Shown in pieces: positions 1 through 7,475 of a DNA stretch of 64,000 nt; position 1 is the stretch's first letter; each line of letters starts with the position of its first letter. The stretch spans positions 20,103 through 84,102 of the forward strand of contig JAZUNN010000065.1 of NCBI GenBank assembly GCA_045604155.1. Direction: 5' to 3'. The notes under the pieces are model-generated. The model saw only the letters and a list, made by a program, of their open reading frames with translations, made no database searches and was not told the DNA's origin. The DNA comes from JAISGQ01 sp045604155. Lineage in GTDB: Bacteria; Bacillota; Clostridia; Oscillospirales; Acutalibacteraceae. Position numbers and translations under genes: made by a program.

Positions 1-420
1 TGCTCTCGGTGCATTGACATCGCCTACGGAAAGAGTTTCAACGCCTACAAGTTTTATGCCGCCTTCCCTGAGGACGAATGCAGCACTCTGTGTGATTGCG
101 CCGTTGCCTTTTATCAGAAGACGCTTCTGAATGTGAGGAAGAAGATCTTCGGCACGACTGCCTGTAAGAGGCTCGTCACATTCTATTACAGAACAGTATC
201 CGACGCACTTGTCGAGAGATAAGGATTCTATTGATTCACCGTCATCGATAAAGTGAAGAGGTGCATCAACATGAGTGCCGTTATGCACGCACATATGAAG
301 ATTTGAAAGGTTATACAGGGATCCTTCTTTCATGCTCATTACGGTTTCAAGCTTAGGACCGTCATCGTCGGGGAAAAGGGGAGCGGACAGAAGCTCACGT
401 GAAATATCATAAATTGTCAT
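1..420 (-). CDS. Cyclase / arylformamidase-like family protein (partial, C-terminus beyond window)
   Basis: The leftward frame opens at ATG 420 and stays open to the window edge, giving 140 residues of the N-terminal part. Residues 46-56 read HNGTHVDAPLH, the HxGTHxDxPxH metal-binding signature of the cyclase/kynurenine formamidase family (Pfam Cyclase). Members are metal-dependent hydrolases; the substrate cannot be told from this fragment and no tryptophan-catabolism genes adjoin it. A GAGGTGAT ribosome binding site lies 5-12 bases before the ATG, and a good leftward promoter precedes it. It is divergent from apgM. The family assignment is firm, the substrate unknown. Confidence 0.85.
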   Translation of the reverse strand, partial: MTIYDISRELLSAPLFPDDDGPKLETVMSMKEGSLYNLSNLHMCVHNGTHVDAPLHFIDDGESIESLSLDKCVGYCSVIECDEPLTGSRAEDLLPHIQKRLLIKGNGAITQSAAFVLREGGIKLVGVETLSVGDVNAPRA

Positions 421-438
421 ATATATCACCTCGCCTGA

Positions 439-467
439 ATTTTACCATATAAAAAAACTCTGTGCAA
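439..467 (-). promoter_or_regulatory. Predicted sigma-A promoter of the cyclase-family gene
   Basis: On the minus strand a -35 TTGCAC (467-462) is followed after 17 bases by -10 TAAAAT (444-439), preceded by TG at the extended -10 position. It lies about 20 bases upstream of the start codon. A small inverted repeat (TGTGC/GCACA, 461-478) overlaps the -35 side. Confidence 0.6.
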
Positions 468-514
468 TTAAAAGCACAAAATTCTTCAAGGGTATGGTAA
501 TAAAACAAATGTTG

Positions 515-523
515 TGATATAAT
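515..523 (+). promoter_or_regulatory. Extended -10 promoter element of apgM
   Basis: TGATATAAT (TGnTATAAT) lies 37 bases before the preferred apgM start. No convincing -35 is seen at 17 bases, which is tolerated with an extended -10. Transcription would begin near 530, so the in-frame ATG at 539 would have almost no leader; this supports the start at 560. Confidence 0.55.
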
Positions 524-559
524 TGTTTAAACTAATAAATGAATGGAAGCGCTTATCGT

Positions 560-1792
560 ATGAACAACACAAAATATGCAGTTGTACTCTGTGACGGAAT
601 GTCTGATTATCCTGTGGATGCACTGGGCGGAAAGACCCCCATGGAGTATGCTGACAAACCCAATATGAATTACTTCGCCGCAAACGGAATATGCGGACTT
701 GCTTCAAATGTTCCTCAGGGACTCAAGCCCGGAAGTGATGTTGCAAACCTTTCCGTAATGGGCTATGACCCTGCTGTATATTATTCCGGACGTTCTCCGC
801 TGGAGGCAGTGAGCATGGGCATAAAGCTTGCTGATACGGATGTTGCACTCAGATGCAATCTTGTAACCCTTTCCGATGAGGAAAATTACGAAGAAAAGAC
901 AATGGTAGACTACTGCGCAGGTGATATTTCCACCGAAGAGGCAGCAGAACTTATCAAGGCAGTCCATGAAGCTTTCGGAAACGAAAAGTTTGATTTCTAT
1001 CCCGGTTTTTCCTACAGACACTGCCTTGTATGGCACAACGGAAATGCGGATATCGGAAATCTCACACCTCCTCATGATATTTCGGGCAGAGTTGTCGGTG
1101 AATACCTCAAAACCTTCTCGCTTGTCCCTGAAATGCTCGAAATGATGAAAAAGAGTGTTGAGGTGCTTAAGAATCATCCTGTGAACATTGCAAGAGTGAA
1201 TGCAGGAAAACGTCCTGCAAATTCCATATGGCTCTGGGGTCAGGGTACAGCACCTTCTCTTGATCTTTTTGAAGAAAAGTACGGCAAAAAAGGCGTTGTT
1301 GTTTCCGCTGTTGACCTTATAAAGGGAATCGGCATCTGCGCAGGCATGAAGGTCTGCGAGGTTGAAGGTGCAACAGGCTATGTGGACACAAATTTTGACG
1401 GCAAGGTAAGAGCTGCTGTTGATGAACTCAATAATGGTGCTGATTTTGCATATCTCCATTTTGAGGCACCTGACGAATGCGGACACAGAGGCGAGATGGA
1501 AAACAAGATAAAATCCATCGAGCTTATTGACGAAAAAGTTCTCGGAGTTCTTCGCCGTGAGCTTGAAAAGTATGATAACTACCGACTGCTTATTCTTCCC
1601 GACCATCCCACACCGCTGGCAACAATGACTCACGAAATGGATCCTGTGCCTTTTATTCTTTATGACAGAAAAAATGACAAGGGTATTTCTGAGTGTGGTG
1701 CTGTATCGGAGAAAACTGCGGAAAATTCAGGTATCAGAGTCGAAAAGGGCTGTGACCTGATGAATATTCTTCTTGAAAACACAGATTTTTAA
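560..1792 (+). CDS. apgM: Cofactor-independent phosphoglycerate mutase, archaeal type (ApgM)
   Basis: Interconverts 3- and 2-phosphoglycerate in glycolysis/gluconeogenesis. The 410-residue product belongs to the alkaline phosphatase superfamily: the N-terminal metal-binding stretch is VVLCDGMSDYP (about residues 8-18), GSDVANLS holds the likely phospho-serine (S59), and the C-terminal HPTPLATMTHEMDPVPF supplies further metal-binding His/Asp residues. The length matches the roughly 400-residue ApgM family rather than the 510-residue GpmI type. I chose ATG 560 over ATG 539 because a GGAAG site sits 10 bases before it and the promoter is too close to 539. A lipoprotein gene follows after 21 bases, probably in the same transcript. 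Confidence 0.93.
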   Translation: MNNTKYAVVLCDGMSDYPVDALGGKTPMEYADKPNMNYFAANGICGLASNVPQGLKPGSDVANLSVMGYDPAVYYSGRSPLEAVSMGIKLADTDVALRCNLVTLSDEENYEEKTMVDYCAGDISTEEAAELIKAVHEAFGNEKFDFYPGFSYRHCLVWHNGNADIGNLTPPHDISGRVVGEYLKTFSLVPEMLEMMKKSVEVLKNHPVNIARVNAGKRPANSIWLWGQGTAPSLDLFEEKYGKKGVVVSAVDLIKGIGICAGMKVCEVEGATGYVDTNFDGKVRAAVDELNNGADFAYLHFEAPDECGHRGEMENKIKSIELIDEKVLGVLRRELEKYDNYRLLILPDHPTPLATMTHEMDPVPFILYDRKNDKGISECGAVSEKTAENSGIRVEKGCDLMNILLENTDF

Positions 1793-1813
1793 ACCTGTAT
1801 GTGAGGTGATTGT

Positions 1814-2386
1814 ATGAAACGGTATATAACGGTGTTCATAGCTTCAATATTTGTGGCTGCAATGTTTCTGTCAGCAGGATGCGGAAAGAATAAGGAAAGC
1901 AAGCCTCAGGGCGATACAAATTATTCTGACAGTTTCCAGTCTGCAGCTGAGGTTGATTATGAAGATCTTGCTGTTCAGGTCAGAACAAGCTCAGCCGCTT
2001 ATTTTACCGGTTCAATTATTTCGGTCACTGCTGTTATAGAAAATAAATCGGAGAACTATTATCTTGTTTCACCCCAGGGAAACGGATTTGATATCACTGT
2101 TTCTGCCGATGGCTACGAGTTTGTTCCTTCCGGTGCTGCTTCGCCTTCCGATATTCCTCTTGTGCTTGAGCCTTTTGGAAGTGTCAGCATGACAAAGGAA
2201 TATAAATCCAAGGTAAATGTAAACGGCGAGGAAATCCCTGCATGGGAGTGTGAGCCTGCTGCAGTTGCTTTTGTCAGGATCAGCAAACCTGCAGTATCCC
2301 GTCAGAGTGCTCTTGAGATGCCTCTGTCTGAAGAAAAGTCTGCAAAAACATCATTTATGATGTACGGAACAGGCGAAAAACCTTAA
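1814..2386 (+). CDS. Putative lipoprotein of unknown function
   Basis: A 190-residue protein with a typical lipoprotein signal: basic start MKRY, a hydrophobic core and the lipobox LSAGC with the lipidated cysteine at residue 23, so it should sit on the outer face of the membrane. The mature part, from about residue 50, reads as a beta-rich domain (VSVTAVIENKS, then LEPFGSVSM) that distantly resembles BsuPI-like intracellular proteinase inhibitor domains; I cannot confirm this. A strong GAGGTGAT site precedes ATG 1814. It lies 21 bases after apgM and is closed by a terminator, suggesting a two-gene transcript. Confidence 0.75.
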   Translation: MKRYITVFIASIFVAAMFLSAGCGKNKESKPQGDTNYSDSFQSAAEVDYEDLAVQVRTSSAAYFTGSIISVTAVIENKSENYYLVSPQGNGFDITVSADGYEFVPSGAASPSDIPLVLEPFGSVSMTKEYKSKVNVNGEEIPAWECEPAAVAFVRISKPAVSRQSALEMPLSEEKSAKTSFMMYGTGEKP

Positions 2387-2391
2387 AGCAT

Positions 2392-2426
2392 AAAACGAAG
2401 CTGCTGTTTTACGGTAGCTTCGTTTT
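2392..2426 (+). terminator. Intrinsic terminator after the lipoprotein gene
   Basis: Perfect 11-bp inverted repeat AAAACGAAGCT (2392-2402) and AGCTTCGTTTT (2416-2426) with a 13-base loop, the T run forming part of the stem base. Confidence 0.8.
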
Positions 2427-2458
2427 AACTGTATATAAATAGATAAGAGGGTATAACT

Positions 2459-4231
2459 TTGAAAAACAAGAAAAACAAGAAAGACCGTACAATGCCGACA
2501 AGTAAATTTATACGCAGATTTTTGCCCTATTACAAGCCCTATGCATGGCTGATGATCTTCGATCTTTTCTGTGCACTGCTTACAACGGGATGCGATCTTT
2601 ATCTTCCGACAATAGTACAGCAGATAACAAAGGACGGCATGGAAAACCCTCAGGCAATGGCTGTACGCTCGATACTTATCATAGGCGGTATCTATCTTGC
2701 GATGCGTCTTGTGGATACTGTTGCAAATTTCTTTATGGCAAGTGTGGGTCATATTACGGGTACAAAGATGGAAACAGATATGCGCAGGGACCTTTTTGCA
2801 CATCTGCAGAAGCTTTCATTCTCATATTATGACGAAACAAAGGTCGGTCAGCTTATGAGCAGAATTACAAACGATCTTTTCGACGTCACTGAATTTGCTC
2901 ATCACTGTCCCGAGGAGTTTTTCATCGCAGGCATAAAAATTATAGGTGCTTTTATAATTCTCTGCTTTGTAAATGTTCCTCTGACCTGCATTATCTTCGC
3001 AGTAATTCCCCTTATTATTGTTGCAACAAGGTTCTTCAATAAAAAGATGCGTGCAGCATTTGCAGAGTCAAGAGTCAAGGTCGGAGAGCTGAATTCCCAG
3101 ATAGAAGACAGCCTGCTGGGAGTGCGTGTTGTACGTTCATTTGCCAATGAGGCTATAGAAGAGGAAAAATTTAAAAAAGGAAATAATGATTTCCTTAAAG
3201 TAAAAAGCCACGCATATTATTACATGGGCGGATTCAGCTCATGTACTCGATTCTTTGACGGTCTGATGTATATTCTCGTTGTGGTTGCAGGTGCACTTTT
3301 TGTAAAGAGCAATGAAATAACCGCTCCTGAATTTGTAATGTATCTGCTCTATGTTTCAACTCTGCTTACTTCAATACGCCGTATAGTTGAATTTACCGAG
3401 CAGTTCCAGAGAGGTATGACCGGTATCGAGCGTTTTGCAGAGATACTGGATACACCTGTTACAATCAAAAATTCAGAGAATGCTGAAACCCTTGAAAACG
3501 TCAGAGGCGAGATCGAATTCAAGAATGTTGTATTCAGATATTCTGACAACAATGACTATGTTCTTACGAATATCAATCTCAAGGCTACAAAAGGCGAAAA
3601 TATAGCCCTTGTAGGACCTTCCGGCGGAGGAAAAACAACCCTCTGCAGCCTTATTCCTCGTTTTTATGAAGTCACCGACGGTTCAATAACCATTGACGGA
3701 AAGGATATCCGTGATGTTACTCTTGAATCTCTGCGTGCAAATATCGGTGTGGTCCAGCAGGATGTTTACCTGTTCAGCGGCAGTGTTTTTGAAAACATTG
3801 AATACGGCAAGCCTGGTGCATCAAAGGAAGAAATAATCGAAGCTGCAAAGAAAGCAGGGGCACATGAATTTATCATGAAGCTTCCTGACGGCTACGACAC
3901 ATATGTGGGTGAGAGAGGCGTAAAGCTTTCAGGCGGTCAGAAACAGCGCATCTCCATTGCAAGAGTATTTCTTAAAGACCCTCCTGTGCTTATTCTTGAC
4001 GAAGCAACCTCAGCACTTGATAATGAAAGCGAAAAGCTCGTTCAGAAGTCCCTTGAAGAGCTTGCTGTAGGAAGAACGACATTCACTGTTGCTCACCGAC
4101 TTACAACAATAAAAAATGCAACAGAAATTCTTGTCCTTACCGAAAATGGCATTGAAGAGCAGGGTACACACACAGAGCTTGTTGCGAAAAACGGCATATA
4201 CAGCGAACTTTACAATATGTACACGGAATAA
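2459..4231 (+). CDS. ABC exporter, fused permease-ATPase (MsbA/MdlB type)
   Basis: Half-transporter of 590 residues. The N-terminal half (about 20-320) carries the six-helix ABC transmembrane domain; the C-terminal half is the ATPase with Walker A GPSGGGKTT, the Q-loop region VVQQDVYLFSG, signature LSGGQ, Walker B VLILDEATSALD and the switch histidine in TVAHRLTT. It probably works as a homodimer exporting lipids or drugs; the substrate cannot be read from the sequence. The start is TTG 2459, with AGAGG about 8 bases upstream; there is no earlier ATG in frame. It stands alone between a terminator and an acyltransferase gene 60 bases downstream. Confidence 0.92.
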   Translation: MKNKKNKKDRTMPTSKFIRRFLPYYKPYAWLMIFDLFCALLTTGCDLYLPTIVQQITKDGMENPQAMAVRSILIIGGIYLAMRLVDTVANFFMASVGHITGTKMETDMRRDLFAHLQKLSFSYYDETKVGQLMSRITNDLFDVTEFAHHCPEEFFIAGIKIIGAFIILCFVNVPLTCIIFAVIPLIIVATRFFNKKMRAAFAESRVKVGELNSQIEDSLLGVRVVRSFANEAIEEEKFKKGNNDFLKVKSHAYYYMGGFSSCTRFFDGLMYILVVVAGALFVKSNEITAPEFVMYLLYVSTLLTSIRRIVEFTEQFQRGMTGIERFAEILDTPVTIKNSENAETLENVRGEIEFKNVVFRYSDNNDYVLTNINLKATKGENIALVGPSGGGKTTLCSLIPRFYEVTDGSITIDGKDIRDVTLESLRANIGVVQQDVYLFSGSVFENIEYGKPGASKEEIIEAAKKAGAHEFIMKLPDGYDTYVGERGVKLSGGQKQRISIARVFLKDPPVLILDEATSALDNESEKLVQKSLEELAVGRTTFTVAHRLTTIKNATEILVLTENGIEEQGTHTELVAKNGIYSELYNMYTE

Positions 4232-4293
4232 TGGTTGCTATTTCATGTGATATGTGATATCATGTGCAAAAATGCGAAGGGACTGTGTTGCGT

Positions 4294-5157
4294 ATGCCTT
4301 ATGATCCTCAGCCTACAGAGTATTTGTTCCCCGAAAAGACAGATCAGCATTATCTTCCTGTAAAACATAAAGTCGATACTGTATTTGATGAGAATTATCC
4401 TTTCGTTGATAAATCCTTTTCATATCGTTTCAAGGAAAGTCTGATGAGATTTCTTTGTGCTACTGTCGGATTTGCAGCAGTAAGAATCCGTTCACTTCTC
4501 AAGGTGGAAGGACGAAAGAATTTAAAGAAACATAAGGAAATTATCAAAAACGGCATTGTGTCGGCGGTAAACCATGTTTTCATATGGGATTTTATCGGTA
4601 TTATGTATGCTGTGCGTCCGTACAGACCATGGATTCCCGTTTGGGATAAGAATATGAGAGGAGAAAACAGAATTCTCATTAGATACAACAGAGGAATTCC
4701 CCTTCCTACAGAGGGAAGACGTGCAACTGCTGCTTTTGCTCATTCAATAGATGAGCTGCTTACAGACAACAAACAATGGGTGCATTTTTCTGCAGAAGGC
4801 AGTATGTGGGAATATTATATGCCCATACGCCCGTTCAAAAAGGGTGCATTCACATTTGCTGTGCGAAACAATGTCCCGGTGCTTCCGCTGGCATATTCAT
4901 ACAGAAAACCAAAGGGATTGCAGAAGCTTTTCTGGAAAAAGCCTCTCCTGACCCTTCGCATCGGTGAGCCGATTTTCCATGATCAGACTCAGAATAAGGT
5001 AAATGCCGCAGATGATCTGGCAAAAAGAGTCCATGCAGAGGTTTGCAGACTTGCAGGAATTGATCCTGAAGAAAATATATACGAGCCTGTGTTTATGAAT
5101 TCTGACAGAATCGATTATTACACAGATACATATGGTGTGAAGAAAAAGTATTTATGA
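4294..5157 (+). CDS. 1-acylglycerol-3-phosphate acyltransferase-like protein (PlsC family)
   Basis: Has the glycerophospholipid acyltransferase signatures: NHVFIWD (HxxxxD catalytic pair) and, further on, FSAEGSMW, which occupies the place of the EGTR substrate-binding motif, followed by a proline-containing NNVPVLPLAYSYR. This points to acyl transfer in phospholipid synthesis, although the EGS motif is a variant and the acceptor may differ. The start is uncertain: ATG 4294 (287 residues), TTG 4288 and GTG 4264 are in frame, and a GAAGGGA site at 4276-4282 is 5 bases from TTG 4288 and 11 from ATG 4294. A GC-rich hairpin follows the stop. Confidence 0.8.
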   Translation: MPYDPQPTEYLFPEKTDQHYLPVKHKVDTVFDENYPFVDKSFSYRFKESLMRFLCATVGFAAVRIRSLLKVEGRKNLKKHKEIIKNGIVSAVNHVFIWDFIGIMYAVRPYRPWIPVWDKNMRGENRILIRYNRGIPLPTEGRRATAAFAHSIDELLTDNKQWVHFSAEGSMWEYYMPIRPFKKGAFTFAVRNNVPVLPLAYSYRKPKGLQKLFWKKPLLTLRIGEPIFHDQTQNKVNAADDLAKRVHAEVCRLAGIDPEENIYEPVFMNSDRIDYYTDTYGVKKKYL

Positions 5158-5163
5158 TGAAAA

Positions 5164-5185
5164 AACGCCCCGATCATGGGGCGTT
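5164..5185 (+). terminator. GC-rich hairpin after the acyltransferase gene (weak terminator)
   Basis: AACGCCCC (5164-5171) pairs perfectly with GGGGCGTT (5178-5185) around a 6-base loop. The following ATTCTTTG is a poor uridine tract, so termination may be partial and the HAD gene downstream may receive read-through. Confidence 0.5.
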
Positions 5186-5227
5186 GATTCTTTGAAAATT
5201 GTTTTTTTGCTGAAAGGAGTAGCTGTT

Positions 5228-5971
5228 ATGGCTCTTAAATGGATATTGTTTGACCTTGACGGAACACTGCTTCCCATGGATCAGGATGATTTTATAAAAG
5301 TATACTTCGGTGGTCTGTCAAAGAAAATGGCAGTTCACGGCTATGATGCCGATACCCTTGTAAAAGCAGTCTGGAAAGGCACTGAATCAATGATAAAAAA
5401 TGATGGCTCGGTAACAAATGACGTGGTTTTCTGGAAAGCATTCCGTGATATTTACGGCGAAAACGTAATGTCAGACATAGAGAAGTTCGATGAGTTTTAT
5501 CAGACTGACTATGATAAAGTCAAAGATATCTGCGGATATAATGAAAAAGCAGCAAAGACAATAGATGCCCTTTCCGATATGGGGTATACGCTTGTACTTG
5601 CAACAAATCCCATATTTCCTTCCATTGCAACAGAAAAGAGAATGAAATGGGCAGGACTTGACAAAGAGAAATTCGTACTTTACACCACATACGAAAACAG
5701 CAGCTCCTGCAAGCCGAATCCTGCATACTATATTGAAATACTTGATAAAATCGGTGCAAAGCCCGAAGAGTGTCTTATGGTTGGCAATGATGTCAGTGAA
5801 GATATGGTTGCAGAAAAACTCGGAATGAAGGTCTTCCTGGTTACCGATTGCCTTATCAATAAGAAGGATGCGGATATTTCGGTTTATCCCAACGGCAGCT
5901 TTGATGAGCTTATGAAATATGTGAAAAAGCTCAGAAGAAGGAGAATTCGCAGATTAATGATGCTTAAATAA
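5228..5971 (+). CDS. HAD-family phosphatase
   Basis: A 247-residue HAD hydrolase with motif I FDLDGTLLPMD near the N-terminus (nucleophile and acid/base Asp), motif II in ATNPIFPS, motif III lysine in KPNPAYY and motif IV VGNDVSEDM. The layout resembles phosphoglycolate-phosphatase-like members with a helical cap between motifs I and II; the substrate is unknown. The start is ATG 5228, with an AAAGGAG site 8 bases upstream, rather than the in-frame TTG 36 bases earlier. It converges on the DegV gene across a shared terminator. Confidence 0.85.
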   Translation: MALKWILFDLDGTLLPMDQDDFIKVYFGGLSKKMAVHGYDADTLVKAVWKGTESMIKNDGSVTNDVVFWKAFRDIYGENVMSDIEKFDEFYQTDYDKVKDICGYNEKAAKTIDALSDMGYTLVLATNPIFPSIATEKRMKWAGLDKEKFVLYTTYENSSSCKPNPAYYIEILDKIGAKPEECLMVGNDVSEDMVAEKLGMKVFLVTDCLINKKDADISVYPNGSFDELMKYVKKLRRRRIRRLMMLK

Positions 5972-5994
5972 AAAAGACCCGTATGGGTCTTTTT
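5971..5994. terminator. Bidirectional intrinsic terminator between convergent genes
   Basis: AAAAAGACCC (5971-5980) and GGGTCTTTTT (5985-5994) form a perfect 10-bp stem with a 4-base loop; T runs occur on both strands, so it can end the HAD transcript and the leftward MarR-DegV transcript. Confidence 0.85.
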
Positions 5995-5997
5995 TAT

Positions 5998-6837
5998 TTA
6001 TCTTGAAACAAGGATTACGCCGTAAACTCCCGGACCTACGTGAGTGCCGATGGTTGAACCGACCTGAAGTCTTTCTGCAACGGAGTAACCTTCATCATTG
6101 AGCTTTTCTTCAAGAATTTCGCAGTTTTCAGTGCCGTAGGTGTACAGAGAGCAGACGGGGAAGGAGTTATCAATTTCATAGGATTTTACACGGTCGAGAA
6201 TGAACTGCATTGCCTTGGGACGACCGATGCACTTTCCTATGGACTCAACTTTTCCTTCTGTTGTGACAGTTATAACGGGCTTGATGTTGACAAGGGTGCC
6301 GACAATGGCGGATGCATTGCTGAGTCTGCCGCCTCGTCTGAGATATTCAAGGGTATCCACACCTGCAACAACTCTGATTCTTCCCTTGAGCTCTTCGCAT
6401 CTGCTTACAATTTCCGCAGCGGAAACGCCTTCATTTATAAGCTTGCGGGCGTATTTTGCAAGATAGCTTATCATATGGGTAGCACCACGGGTGTCGATGA
6501 TATGAATATTATCATAATCAACCATTGATTTTGCAATCATGGCACTCTGGTAGGTGCCGCTGAGCTCAGAGGAAAGAGCAAAATAGATAAGCTCGCAGCC
6601 TTCTTCCTTTATCTCATCAAAACGCTCAGCAAAAGACTGGGTGGAGGGCTGAGAAGTGTGAGGAGCACTCTTGGTGCTGAGAAGCATATCATAGAACATA
6701 TCATTGTTGATATCTATGCCGTCAAGATACTCCTTGTCATCAATGTTGATTGCGATAGGCACAAAGTAATCATATAAATTATCTTCTTTGCTGCAGTCAG
6801 AAGCAGAGTCGACCATTATTTTAATCATTTTCATCAT
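5998..6837 (-). CDS. DegV family protein (fatty-acid binding)
   Basis: A 279-residue member of the DegV/FakB family, whose characterised members hold a fatty acid and present it to the kinase FakA. Visible family marks are MVDSASD at the N-terminus, TSQPSTQSF, the ligand-site ALSSELSGTYQSA and RGGRLS in the C-terminal lobe. Three ATGs (6837, 6834, 6828) are possible; AAAAGG lies just before 6837, giving best spacing to 6834 or 6828. It is second in an operon with a MarR regulator, 8 bases after it. No fakA is in view, so a role in exogenous fatty-acid use is inference. Confidence 0.9.
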   Translation of the reverse strand: MMKMIKIMVDSASDCSKEDNLYDYFVPIAINIDDKEYLDGIDINNDMFYDMLLSTKSAPHTSQPSTQSFAERFDEIKEEGCELIYFALSSELSGTYQSAMIAKSMVDYDNIHIIDTRGATHMISYLAKYARKLINEGVSAAEIVSRCEELKGRIRVVAGVDTLEYLRRGGRLSNASAIVGTLVNIKPVITVTTEGKVESIGKCIGRPKAMQFILDRVKSYEIDNSFPVCSLYTYGTENCEILEEKLNDEGYSVAERLQVGSTIGTHVGPGVYGVILVSR

Positions 6838-6845
6838 TTCCTTTT

Positions 6846-7283
6846 CTAAATCTTGTATCCGGAAGATGCTATTTTTTCAACAATTCGGATAAAGGTATCT
6901 GCATCGTCCTCTCCGATAATTTCCAGAATCTGATTTGCGACCACGAGGGAAGAAGCGTGTACATTGAGGAAAACATCAAGCTTATCTTCAACACACTTGA
7001 CATAGAGAGTCCTTTTATCCTTTTCTCCCCGGCATTTTTCGAGTAACCCTTTGCTTTCAAGGGAATTGAGTGTTCTGTTCACAAGGGATTTGAGCATCTG
7101 GGTTTCGTGGATGATTTCCTGGACAGAAATCATTCCGCTGCCGTCTTCGCAGTATCTGTTATAAAGCATCAGCATAACAATTGCTTCGTTGTACATAAGA
7201 CCTTTGGTTATGCGGCTGTTTTTCAGAATACCGGAAAGCTTGACCCAGGCATTGAGAAGATTGTCTTCACGGGAAAGTGCCAT
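6846..7283 (-). CDS. MarR-family transcriptional regulator
   Basis: A 145-residue winged-helix protein: recognition-helix region MLKSLVNRTLNSLESKGLLE and the wing RGEKDKRTLYV characteristic of MarR, with N- and C-terminal helices for dimerisation. The start is ATG 7283 with an AGGTGAT site 4 bases upstream. It is first in an operon with a DegV fatty-acid-binding gene. A 15-base palindrome lies exactly at the expected transcription start of its own promoter, which strongly suggests autorepression. The effector is unknown; pairing with DegV makes an acyl ligand, as in FabT, a reasonable guess only. Confidence 0.9.
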   Translation of the reverse strand: MALSREDNLLNAWVKLSGILKNSRITKGLMYNEAIVMLMLYNRYCEDGSGMISVQEIIHETQMLKSLVNRTLNSLESKGLLEKCRGEKDKRTLYVKCVEDKLDVFLNVHASSLVVANQILEIIGEDDADTFIRIVEKIASSGYKI

Positions 7284-7303
7284 ATTATCACCTGCCTAAT
7301 AAA

Positions 7304-7354
7304 GTTCACTTTGTGAACGAATGAGATTATATATCAATGTAATATTGATGTCAA
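7304..7354 (-). promoter_or_regulatory. Consensus sigma-A promoter with palindromic operator (MarR-DegV operon)
   Basis: On the minus strand TTGACA (7354-7349) and TATAAT (7331-7326) match the full consensus with a 17-base spacer. Immediately downstream, covering the expected +1, is GTTCAC-TTT-GTGAAC (7304-7318), a perfect inverted repeat. This is the classic arrangement of a MarR operator that blocks initiation from a strong promoter. Confidence 0.8.
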
Positions 7355-7419
7355 GGTGAATTTGTATATTTAATAATTTTGAAACATATTCGAAATATCT
7401 TCTTAAACTCTAATTTATC

Positions 7420-7447
7420 TTGAATATACGGTTGATTGTGATATAAT
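7420..7447 (+). promoter_or_regulatory. Predicted promoter of the recJ operon
   Basis: TTGAAT (7420-7425), 16-base spacer, TATAAT (7442-7447) with TG at the extended -10 position (7439-7440). It is divergent from the MarR promoter in the same 193-base gap. Confidence 0.65.
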
Positions 7448-7475
7448 ATAATGAATAAGAAAGGGGAAGAAGTGC

